Source of the DNA: Edaphochlamys debaryana | Lineage: Eukaryota > Chlorophyta > Chlorophyceae > Chlamydomonadales | Length of the DNA stretch: 64,000 nucleotides | Direction of reading: 5' to 3' | Assembly: GCA_016858145.1 (NCBI GenBank) | Contig: JAEHOE010000002.1 | Coordinates: 1,240,001 to 1,304,000 of the forward strand | In this document: positions 31,166 to 42,250 of the stretch, in pieces | Position numbering within the stretch: the first letter of the stretch is position 1 | How the letters are laid out: the number at the start of each line of letters is the position of its first letter | Translations under genes and position numbers: made by a program | Notes under the pieces: generated by a model | Told to the model about the DNA's origin: nothing | Databases searched by the model: none | What the model saw: the letters and a program-made list of their open reading frames with translations, nothing else

Positions 31166-34100
31166 AATCCCCCCGGCTCAGCTCTTGTGTACTGGCCTGT
31201 GGGGGGATCTTCATTTGTCACGCGCAGTAACAGTTACGTGAGCGCCGGCAGGAGCATGTGAAGAGTGGTTTCTGGCCCCTTAACTATCTACCTTGATGTG
31301 GGGGCAGCCTTTGGGGGCGAGCGCCTGTCATCGGGCGCTCTTTGCCATCCAGTTGCTTCTATGCGCATGCAAAGTGTTACGCATCGGTGGGGGCTAGGAT
31401 AAAAGGCGGGCGCGCTGAGGTCGAGTTCGCTGCTAGCTTCCATCTGTGCGTTTGTGTGACCCCCATGGTCAAGCACGCCTCGAGCACGCACCGATATGAT
31501 CCTAAGGGCCTGGTTACGCGCAATGTGAACGGATGCAAGTAAGCGTGGTCACAACGGCTTGGTCAGAGCTGCTGTGACTGACCAGGATCTGGATGGTGGG
31601 ATACGCGTTTGCGATGTTATGGGGCCTGCGCAGAAGCGCTTCTGCCTTGGCTTCGGCTTTCTTCTTGACTGGGTTCTGACAGCTCGAATTTCTTGAGACC
31701 AACCATGGCATGCGCTTGAATGGCATGGCGTGCGGTGCGTGACATCGCCGGTCGGCAGACAAGTGTGCCTGGGGCTCTTGGCTAGCCGGCCGAGACGTGC
31801 TTGCGGGCTTACTTGTTCTGTTTAAAGATATCTCTGACAATCTGACAGAGACGGGGCCAGGGGGCGACTTGTTTGTAGCGCGCTTGCACGCTTTGAAGAG
31901 CTTGAGTTGCATGGCGACATGAAGCCGTCGCCTTCAGGAGTTGCAGGTGTGCAAGGGCTGTTTGGGATATCGAGTCGCGCTTTTACGCCTGAAGTCTTCA
32001 CAAGCCGGCGCTTGAGCGTTGCGTCTCCGCTGGCGTGGCGCTCCGGGTAATGTCGGGGGCAGGGGGACTACGGTTTTGTGAGGCTGCCGTGCCATGTCCT
32101 GATGCTTTGGGGGTTGCGTGCGAGTCCACGGGTTGCGGGTTCTTGTCAATTCATTGGGGTTCTTTCGGCGTGCTGTTCCTTGCTTGCTCCCAATAAGTTT
32201 GATGTAGCAACCATGCGGGCCGTCTGTCCTGGTGTCGGTGCGTGAGCGGCGCAGTACGCGTTTCCCGTGGCTGTCATATGCACTTAGTATCCATGTCATA
32301 GGCATGCGCTCAGACAGCACGGAAGGGGGGTCCGGAGCGAGGGGCGTAATAAGTGCTGTCTCTGCCACCTGATGTACGTAAGTTGATGCAGGTTGTGCAG
32401 CAGGTCTGGGCTTGATAGCTGCTGTTTAGCGGCATGGTGGGAGTCGTGTCAGCGGCTGGTGCTGATGCTGCCAGGTGCTGCTTGTGGGGGTCGTCACAAT
32501 CTGCTTCACTCATCTCTTTGACTCCGTGTAAACCCTCGGCTTCTTGATGAGATTGCGCTCTGTCACATCTTACCAGAGGGTACGGCTGTGCTCAAGGTTC
32601 CAACCAAGCTAGGAGCCAGGAGTAAAGAGCAAGCCAGCACTCCGCTCTGCAGCCTCAGTTTGGTGCCCTTCTCCAGCGGCTCCGGTGACTACGTCTTGTG
32701 TACCGCCTGTTTATCCCCTGCGGGACTCGGTCAAATGCTATCAGTGAAGGGCTCAGCCCCGCAAGGCAGTAGCAACAATTGTACCAGATAGTGCAGATAC
32801 AGCAGTTACATGGCACAGATCCAACCAAAATGAACCTACCCGTTACTGGATTCCCGGCTTCGCTGCATCGAGCACGCTCCATGTGGCACTAGCCTTGCTG
32901 CTTCGATTCTGTGCCGCAAGGGGACATGTCAGCTCTTCCCTGGCCGGCTCTCACCCTGCCTTCAGCCTTGCATCGTTCAAGGGGAGATTGTAAACCCTCA
33001 TTACACGGGGGGGCCAGCCCCTGCCGACCGCTGGCGCGAGCCACCCCCGTAAGCCCAATGACCTCGCGGGCCCCCCCCTCCACAGGCGACGACAAAAGCA
33101 AGGTACCCGCAGGTTGAGTGGTCCGCGGCCCATGCCCTACACCACAACTACCCGACGACCTCTCCCTCACCCACAGAGGCCAAAGCCGTTAACCTTCCCG
33201 GACCCGGACCCGGATCGACCCAAATCGACTCTGTGCCCAACAGTGACAGCCTGCGAGATGGGACCCACTCGCTCAGGCCCGATCAACTTGAGCTCTGCTT
33301 CCCCGCAGTACTTGAGGCAGCACCCCATAACCTTAAGGGCGCTGAACTCGCCAACGGCCAGTAGCTTTCGGTGACATTCCTTCACAGCGTCGTGTCACTG
33401 GACCGTCCCGAGGGCAGAAGCAATGCGCACTCGAGCAGCCGGGCGCATACCCAAACAAACGATAGCACACATGCATTTCCGCAACTCTACTCGCGTCCGC
33501 CACAGCAGACCGCCACCCGGGATCCTTGTCGGTTATTCTCGAGCAAGTGCTGCTGGGCACCGCAGCCCCAAGCACCTCACCCTTGTTGGCCATACATCAG
33601 GCCTATCCAGCGTTTCTTCAGCATCCAACAGTTCGGAGGCAACCTTGGGGTTGCGTGGACAAGCTCGCTCATGCTCTGCCCGTCCAGTACTTCAGTTTTG
33701 CGCCATATATAAACCGACGATGCGGGTTACCCAAGCTGACGCATCCCATGACTCCACACCCGCCCCGCTCCCAACCCCATGTATTAGCAAGAGTGCCAAG
33801 CGTTACCGGTAGCTACCATTCTGGCACAGAGTGCGGTGGCATGTGACGTGCTCCGCCGGGACCAGCAGACAACCGACCCGGCCGAACATGAGTCATGTGA
33901 CCAACGCTCGGGGTTACCCAAGCTGACGCCGATTTATGATTTCACGCGCACCCCGCTCTGCCGGCCACCACCATATATCAAAGAGAGTGCCGAACGGCGG
34001 CCGGCCACCAATTGATAAATGCGTTTTAGTCCGCCATTGAACGCTGTTTCCCACTCTGGAGCGGTGTCAGGCGTAGCATGCGATCTGCCGCCCACTCGAC

Positions 34101-34324
34101 TCCATTGTGGGCATTTCCGCACTCGCTGGCAGCACCCATCCACACCTAGCTGACGCCGCCTATGAGTGTGCTTGTCACAAGCTACAAAGGCGACATCAAA
34201 GACTAGCTACGCATGCGTTTCTTCGAGCAGAGCGTCTATCCCTCCGCGGCCCCCTCCCTCACCCGCCCACAGAGTCACCAGTCCCGCGTCCAAATCCCAA
34301 GTCGAGCTGTGCATCCTCGCCCAT
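31166..34324. other. 3' flank of the kinase gene, no gene recognised
   Basis: Counterpart of 1-4154. Frames that are open here are interrupted by indels in copy A and the reverse, so protein coding is not supported. It may hold kinase 3' UTR and old element fragments. Confidence 0.55.
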
Positions 34325-37300
34325 TCATTGATGCTGGTTGAAGCAGCGGCTTGCGCTCGGCAGTCGACGCCTTCTGGCTGTCTCTATGGTCAGAGCTCCG
34401 CCTCTGGGATGCCATCCGGCGGCAGGATGCCATCCATCTGCAATGCGAGGCAAGCGTAGAGAGCGCGTAGAGCGAGCAGTCAAGGGAACAGTTGGAGAGG
34501 GGCCAACGTAATGGCCATCAACCATTGCCTGCTCGACCTGATCGACGTAACCCCTTCCCTGACCCTGCAGAGTACGAGCGAGCCGCAGTTTGCTGGATCT
34601 CCCGCACGCCAGATCCCCAACCCCGCCCACCAGGATCTCCACTGGCCTTTGTCGATCGGTGCTCGCTCCACATCCTGGCTCCACAGGTCCCAATCCCCAA
34701 ACCCCGATCCCGATCCAACTCACCTGCATCCTTGTCTTGATCAGGTGAAGCGCCTTGACCACTTCCTCGGCGGCGGGCCGGCGGCGCGGATCACGGTCCC
34801 AGCACGAGTCAATAAGGCGTATCTGCAGCGCAGATGTCGTACACGATCATCACGACATTTATCTCGGGGATCCAGGTCGGAAGCACGAGCCCCGCCCCAC
34901 GCCCACTCACCATCTTGGCTGGCCAGCGGGAGGGGCAGCCCCCCGGTGCCTCCCAGGGGGGCATTGGCAAACGGCCGTTTCGCATCGTCACCTGCGGCAC
35001 AAACGGACCGAGAGGTGGGGATAGGTGGGTCGGACAGGACAGCGGGCAGTTGGGAAGGAAGAGGGGTAACGCTCTCAATGGTATGGGGGCGCAGGTAGGC
35101 TAGGAATCGGGTCAGGGCCGAGGGACAGGCCGTGGAATAGCAACCCCGCCCCCGGCTGCCTGCCATCCCTCGACCCGGGCACGTGCCTGTACGGCAATGG
35201 GCACTGGGCCCAGGCCCGCCCAAGGCACGGCCCCCGCCAGCATCTCCCAGAGTAGCACTCCGAGGCTGCGGGTTGTGGGGCGGCGGTAGGTCGTCAGAGG
35301 GGAGGAAGCAGGGACCTGTTGTGCAGTTGACGGGGTTGGGGTTGACCGGGTTGACCGGGTTGACAGGGTTGACAGGGTTTGCGCAGGTCCAGTCAGCGGC
35401 CGGTTGAGGGGCGGCGGTCGGTTGTTACAGAGGTTTTAACTGTGCGCGCAGTGGCGTGGGAACTGGCCTACGCAAGGGCCGTTGTGCTGACGGGCTTCGA
35501 AGACACAAGGGACTAGCGCCGAGCGCACCTGTACACGTCCTGTGCGTGGATGGTGACGCGTTGCCGAGAGCAGGGATGCCGGAAGCGGGATGCAGGGAGA
35601 GGGAGGCAAGGTGCGTGGGTCAGGGGTTGGGCAAGGGGCGTGGGGCACAAGCAAGCAGGGCTGGCCCCAACGCAGACCACGCAGCATTCATGAAGCGCCT
35701 CACCATCTGGTGTGTCAAGCCGGGCGTCTGAACATCAAACGCCTCCTGCGAGAACGAGCGATTGAAGAGACGTCAGAGGAAGGTAGTGGGCGCTCGTGTC
35801 TCAGCGGGAAACGCAGCAGGACCCTCGCACCGGAGCGACGTAGGCGGCTGTGCCGGCGGCGGGGTTGCGGGTGACCAGCATCGTATCTCGGAGCCTTGAA
35901 AGCCCGAAGTCCTGTGCGAACAGGGGTAAGAGTTGAATGGTGAAGAAATCAAGCTTCGGGCGTGCGTCCCAGTGGGTCCCAGTGCCCCCCTCAACGTTAT
36001 AAGGAAACACCCGCGCTTACGCCGATCTTGACTTGCGGCGAGCTGCCCCAGGGGTCGTTCAGGAGCACGTTTGCCGGCTTGAGGTCGCGGTGGATAATGG
36101 TGGGGTGCTGCGGAGTGGAGTATCGCGGGGCGAGGCGCGGAGGGCTTCAGGCGGGGCGTTGGTTTATTTTGGCGGCGAGGCAAGGGGCGGGGCGGGGCGG
36201 GGGCAATGGGTGGTGCGAGGGCCGGGGTGGTGGAGGGCCGGGGGGGGGGTGCGGGGGCGTGGGGGAGGCCGGGGCGGGGAGGTGCGGGGGTGCGGGGGCG
36301 TGGGGGAGGCCGGGGCGGGGGGGAGGCCGGGGGGCGGGTGCGTGCCGCCGGCGGGTCGGGCTCGTCCGCAACTGCAGCGTCGCTGCGCGCTGCTGCTGGC
36401 TGTTTGGCGCTGGTGGGAGCCCGTTGCCCCCCGAGGCCAACACCCAACCCCAACACCCCGAACTTCTGTCCCGGTCACGCTTCAGCCGGGTCCTGCTCAC
36501 CAGGTACGCCAGGCCCTTGGCCACCTCGCTGGCGACATGTAGGACCTGACGAGCAAGGGCCAGCGAGGGAGGAGCCGGGCGCGTCAACACCCCAAGCCGC
36601 GGTAACCTGCCCACGCTCCCCACCCTCCATCCCGTCTCCCTGCAGCCCCCAACGTATGTCCCGGTCCCGCTGCACCTCCACACACGGCGCACCATTAGCC
36701 CCTGGCAAGGCCCCAGGCCTTGCGTGTGCGCTCACCAGATACAGGGGCAGCAGGGATCCGCCCGTGGCGCCCTCTCCCGTACCGCTGCCGTACAGCAGTT
36801 TGTCGAGGGATGTCTCCATGAGCTCGAGGCACATGAAGGCCTGGGGCGGCTCCAGGCACGCAGCTAGGAGCCGCACCTGGGGGGCAGAGCCAAGATTGAG
36901 GGGAGCGTGGGCCTAAGTCCAGGTTGCGAGTGGTGTAGGCATGAGCCTAGCCTGTGCGTGTGCATTGTGGGCCGTGTGAGCCCCAGTGCGTGCTCTTGCC
37001 TTCGCTGGCGCGGGCCCTGCGCTGCGTCGATTGAGCTGAGCAGGGCATCATGCCCCTCACCTCCCTTTCCTATCATGTACATGTACACCTTCCAAGTCGG
37101 CTCACCACATTGTCGTGTTTGCAGCGCGCCAGGACCTCGAGCTCCTGCACAGAGGGCCATGCGACAGGTCTCATGGCTCGCTGGTTCACCGAGAAAGTGG
37201 GATGCCCACCACGAAACCCAGCGCACTGACAACTACTGAAGCACAACCACAACGCTGCAGCAGTGCTCCCATCCCGCCCCATCCCACTGGAGTGGGCCCA

Positions 37301-38280
37301 CCCCCCACACACCTGGACCAGGCCCCGCAGCAGCCGCTTCCGCGCCCCGCCCTGCGCGCCAGTGCCGTCCGCCTCCACCTGCCCCTCCTCCAGTAACAGC
37401 TTGACGGCCACCCTGGCCCCCCGGTACAACCCCAGCTGCACGCGCCCCGTGGCACCCTGGTGGGGAGGAGAACGGGTAAGAGAGTTTGGGATGGTGGAAG
37501 GCAAAGAGGACCATGCTTTCAGGTGCCGTGCCGGCAACTCCCTCGGCAGCGCTGTATGGCACTGCCATAATGGCAGACGTTCGGTGCGCCGAGGTTACAC
37601 TCTCAAGGCTGGCCGGGCTACTGATTCATTGTCAACCGTTACGCTCGGGTTCCAACCACCTATCGTGACAATCACCTTGCCAAGCACGGTGGGCAGGAGC
37701 TGCACCGTTGAACCCTCCTCGGTGGAAGCACCGGCGGCCGCAGCTCCCAGGGTGGATGTCCCCAACGAGTCGGGCCTCGCTGAGCTACCCACGCCTCGGC
37801 TATCTGGCCCTGGACCGTGGGGTTCCTCGCTTTCCGGACCGGCGCTCAAACCAGCTCCCAGGCCAGGGAGCGGCGCGGAGACTCCTTCCGCGGCGCTGTT
37901 GGGCCCGCTGGAGCAGCACTGTGCGAGTTTGCGGATACAAGCAGCGGGGAAAGGTGGGTTTAGACTACTTGACTCCGCGAGAACGTTGCGAAATTGAAAA
38001 GGGCTGGAGCATGCGGTGGGCCCAGGGTGGGCCTGTGGTGCCAAGGGCCCCTGGCTTGGTGTCGCACAGCACCCCTATAATCCGGCCTGCCGCACCTTTG
38101 CGCGCATGTCCACCATTCGGTCCTTGGGTGTGCACAGCGTGATGACTCCAGGGAAGGCCAACTGCCGCTGGTGGCTTTCGGTTGAGAGTGGCAGGTCTGC
38201 AGCATGTCATAGGGCGCACGGTAGGCAAGGCATCCTCGTGTTGCCCACCGTAGCCACGCACTCGCTCGCTTCTTTGCAAC
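31166..38280. repeat. Segmental duplication, copy B
   Basis: It matches 1-13690 in direct orientation but is shorter because it lacks the two insertions and the second 954-bp unit. It contains the kinase 3' flank, all kinase-domain exons and part of the linker intron. Small differences include a run of four GGTTGACC/GGTTGACA-type units at 35338-35385 that is shorter in copy A (about 5165-5195). Confidence 0.85.
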
Positions 38281-41200
38281 CCTAAACACATCCGTTTTTG
38301 CCTTCCATGCCTCACCCTCTGGGGGAGTGTCCTCGGGCGCCAAAGTGATGGTGACGGCCCCAGCCGGGGGGAAGGCGAACGGCTCCCCGGCCGAGAGTGC
38401 CCCCTGCGCGCCCCCCTCCTCCTTCCAGCCGGGCTCGCCCTTGGCCCTGCAGGTTGCATGGGAAGCAGACTCGAGACATGCAAGTACGGCAGACATCAGG
38501 CTTGAGTACGGCGGGCACCCGTCAGGAGAGAGCGTCTACCAGCAAAACCGGAGCCGAAAAGCACAGTAGTAGCGCACCCGTGCGGGTTGAGATCGCTGCC
38601 AGCGCTGTCATGGGGAGACTTGGGCCGCTTTCGAACGGCTGCTGTGCCGTCCTTCCGGACGTCCGGCGCCTCCCCTGCCCGCCGCCTGCGGAGCACCATC
38701 AAGACCGCGGCCGCCAGAAGCGCCAAGGCAGCCACGCCTGTGAGGACCGAGAGTGAGGGAAGGAAGGACATTCCGAGGGGTTACCGAGACGTGCTGTCGC
38801 TAGCTGCCACCACGCGCACCAGTTTCCTTGCCGCCCCAGGTAAATGCAGCCCACGCAGTGCACGCACCTCCCACCACGGAGCCCACTATGATCCCCGTCG
38901 TGTTGTTGGAGCCGCCACCGCCGCCGCCACTGCTGTCGCTGCCGCTTGCCTCTCCAGCCGCCAGGGGCTGCGGGCCCTGGCTCAGGCTCCCCCCAGCGCC
39001 AGGCGGGGGTGAGGCCGCGAGGGGGGGCGCGGGCGGTGGCAGGACCAGCAGCGGTGGCAGGGAGTAGTTGTTGAAAGCGAACAGGTTACAGCCAATGGGC
39101 CTGCGCGCATGGGAGTTGGTCGGCCGTAAGCACTCGAGTTAATATTGACAGGATGGGGGGCCTGCGGGGTTGTAGGCTTCGTGCCTGGCAGGCTGTCGCC
39201 ACAGCCTTATCAGCAGGAACGCTTTTATTACTTGGACACCTACAGAGTCTATCCTACATAGCATCCAATTGTATTGGGTTTTGGAGAACGCCTCGACCAC
39301 CTCCCCGCCCGTGTACCGTGTGCCAGTCTCTGTCCTTCTTCGACCCCCTCCTACGTGCGCACACCCACACCGCAGACGTGCTACAACTGCGGGCACCAGG
39401 ACATGGTGCTGAGGAACGGACTTGCGGGCCTACGGGATGGCCAGCGGGCCTGGTCGGTGAAAGACTGCAACAGTTGCTTCACAACCTGGGTAGGTGCGGG
39501 TGGGTGGGTGGATTGGAGACGGTCCGTTGGGGCTTGGCGGCGTTGGTGTGCGGAGGGCTGCTTGGGTGGACTTGGCTAGACTAACCCGCACCCCTTACCA
39601 CGCCCCCTCAGAACCGCGACGTCTCCGCTGCCAACGTGATCCGCATCCTCCTCCTGCTGAAGCTGCTGGGCTTCAGCCGGCCGGCCGCGCTGGAGCGGCC
39701 GCCGGCCGTGGACCCGGGCTGAGGGCCCAAACAAAGAGCAGCGGCGGCGGAGGGAGAGATGTAGCGGGTGGCGTGTGGGCAGTAGCGGATTGGAGACGGA
39801 CATCTTCTCTTTCTATCTTTTGGAGGGTGCATGTGAATGTGCGCCCAACCCAACCGGCTAAGTCCGGCATTGCGGGGTTGCGAAGGCTCCTAAATTATGG
39901 CGGCGTGGGTTTAGTCCGTGCGCTGTGGGGCGTAGTGCTTGATTGCGCGGCCCCAGTGCTGCCCGGCCTCGCGGGGTTTGGGGCTCGGCCCTTTTCCCTG
40001 TCCTGGGGAGGACAGACACCCTTGTTGGAGAAAGCAAGGCTCACCCCAAGCTCAGAACGCAGTCCATGCTTAGCTCCTTGCGGAGGGGGCACCAGCTGTC
40101 CACCACGTGGAGGAAGTAACCGTCCCACTGGGGCTTGCCTGCAGCGAGAAGAACACCAGTGTCGTTTGAGTGCTGTGCGCTGGCGCAAATACTCGGGGGG
40201 CGTCGCGCTACGTGCCTAGCGGAGTGCTAGCAAGTAGGCCGATCGGCTGGTGTCCAAGCTAGCCCGTTTTAAACCGTCCTGGCCCGGCCTAGCACGGCCT
40301 AGGCTAGGTGTTGAAGGTTGTGTAACCGCCCAAGCAAGTCGGAGAGCCCTGACCCACCCGTAATGTCGCCGCTCGCTGCAAAGAAGCCCATGTCATCAAT
40401 CGCGTGCAGCACCTGCCAGCACCTAAGGGCGGCGAGCGAGGGAGGAAGATGGAGAACATTTTGCGCCCGCACGGAGGAAGGAGAAAAAGGAGTTGTTCAT
40501 TGAGGGGGGGATCGAGGGACCGAGGGAGGGGTATGCGCCAACGGTCCGGCCCAGGCCCCCAACCATGCGGCCGCCGGAAGCCGCCAGCCCTACAAGCATG
40601 CAGCCAGGCCTACATAGCCGATCGCCACACACCTGTTGGTCAGTGTGCTGGAGTCGTTGGTACAGCCGTCCTGGGCATACATAGCGACAAAAAAACAGGG
40701 ACTCAGGAAGAGGCTAGGTTCAGGCGAGTTTAGGTGAGCCGCGGCTCAGGCAGCCATGCACCCCACCCGCCCAAACTGGCCATGCGCCATCATCCAGTTA
40801 ACCTGTTGCGTGTCACCCCCGGCCGTAGCCCGCACCTGCGGCATTGCCAGCCGGTAGCGCTGCACGCCCGGGATGACGGGGGGCCTGACAACACCCGCGA
40901 AGTTGGCCGTGGTGATCTGGGCCGGGTAGGAGAACTCCACGATTCCGGTAACGTTTGCTGTGTACAGCATGGCTCCCTGCGTGCCCGGAGGGCTGGGCGC
41001 TAGCAGGTCGATGCCGGGTGCTGAGGGACGTGGGAGAGGCGAGCGAGCGGGTGGCCGGGTGGGTGGGTACAGGCCCTCTGGGATCCTTCAAAGGGGGCGA
41101 GGCATGGGCGAAATGGTCCCAGTTCCAGGCTCCCGGTGCTGCCCCAGCAGACTCAACATCTTCCGCAAGGCCCTGCGTGTCATGAACTCACTCCGAAGGA

Positions 41201-42250
41201 AGTTGTCCTTCAAGCCTGTCGGCGTGATGGGGATGCCGGTGGGGGTGGGACGGCAAGGGGTGGGATTGAGTGAAGTTGAGGAAACCTGTGTCGGGGTGTG
41301 CCCCATTCCGGTAGACCACCGCCGCACGCAGCTGTACATGGCACTTGCACTCCAGTGGATGCACCCCTCTGGGCCCAGCGCCTCAGCTGACTCACGCATG
41401 CCGTACAGGTTGACATGCTCCATGTGCAGTACCACGTGGCTTCCAAGCACTACCTGTTGGGCGGGTCGTGGCGTTAAGGGCCAAAGACTCAAGCGTGCCG
41501 TAGCGTGGGGATGAACGGCCTTCTTACAAGGCAGGTGTGGCCCCAGCCTCCGAAAGCCAAGCCTGCCCCTGTAAGGTTGCGAGCCCGTCCACTCCCCTGC
41601 CAGCTCCCTTGATGCTGACAACGCCTCTCAGCCCCTGTTCCCTGCTCGCTACCTTCCAGCCCTTCCCTCACTCTCACTCCCTCTCCCGCTCCCGCTCCCG
41701 AGCTCCCGCATTCTACGTACACGGCACCCTACGGCACTCGCTTTGTGTGTGACGTTCATTATCATCAGCGGCCAGGAGCCCCGCTGCGCCGTCAACTCCG
41801 GGCTCCCGAAGATTGTGAAGTTGCGCGCCAGCGGGTATGGCACCGGCCCGTCGTAGGCAGCGGCCCAGTCTGCATCTGTCAGCTTCACGGCCAGAGGCGA
41901 GGGGACACGAGAGGACCACACTTCTTAGTGTTGCTGGGACGGACGGTGTTATTCTGGGGACGTACGGTGGACGGGGCGTGGTGGAGGGGGGGTAGGAGCG
42001 CTGGGCTCGTTAGGACACGGTGGACCAAGTCCGGCAGTGTGAGCGGTCGTGTTACGCCTACCTCGATCAGAGGCGTGTCCAGGCGCGCAGCGGTAACGCC
42101 GACGTCGACGAACGCGCGTACCAACTCAGTGCCGAGCTTCACACCTCGGACTTCGCCCTTGGCTCTCCACATGGTAACATGCAGCACCAAACTCAGAACA
42201 AGCGTCCGCAGTACGCCGAAACGCTGTTGCGCTTCCGACGTCGCCATCAT
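34325..42250 (-). CDS. Receptor-like TKL protein kinase
   Basis: The start is ATGATG at 42250; exon 1 (42250-42062) has a hydrophobic signal peptide (VLRTLVLSLVLHV). Ectodomain exons include 41921 to about 41760 (LTDADWAAAYDGPV, LARNFTIFG), 41453-41396, 41020-40836 (PGIDLLAPSPPG), about 40137-40047 (DGYFLHVVDSWCPLRKELS) and 39095-38868. The membrane helix spans the 38868/38737 splice (GIIVGSVVGGVAALALLAAA), followed by RRRR. The linker ends in LLPTVLGK. Kinase exons: 37456-37313 (GATGRV, VAVK), alpha-C near 37130, hinge 36876-36736, 36107-36021 (HRDLKPANVLL), 35911-35831 (DFGLSRL, GTAAYVAP), 35745-35704 (EAFD), an 11-nt exon 35539-35529, 35265-35187 (LGVLLWEML), 34991-34911, 34822-34724 (CWDRDPRRRP) and the tail 34564-34325. 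All key motifs are present, so it is predicted active: Ser/Thr-type, membrane-bound, with ligand unknown. Some ectodomain splice sites are approximate. Confidence 0.88.
39376..39722 (+). pseudogene. C-terminal remnant of a Fanzor/TnpB-like nuclease
   Basis: Two exons join in phase: 39376-39489 (after CCGCAG, ending TGG|GTAGGT) and 39612-39722 (after CCCTCAG, stop TGA at 39720). They read CYNCGH, then AWSVKDCNSCFTTW, spliced to NRDVSAANVIRILLLL, KLLGFSRP. The C-x2-C / C-x2-C zinc ribbon followed by NRDVxAAxxI matches the end of OrfB/TnpB and Fanzor proteins, where the Asp of RDV is the third RuvC catalytic residue. Everything N-terminal is missing upstream (39130-39375), where only intron-like sequence is seen. 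The piece lies antisense in the kinase intron between the exons at 40047 and 39095. Fanzors are RNA-guided nucleases carried by eukaryotic transposons and are known from Chlamydomonas. This copy is truncated and not functional. Confidence 0.6.
39723..40046. other. Kinase intron, 3' flank of the nuclease remnant
   Basis: It follows the TGA of the remnant up to the next kinase exon. It probably holds the mobile-element 3' end. I could not define a terminal repeat, target duplication or guide-RNA scaffold by eye. Confidence 0.35.
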
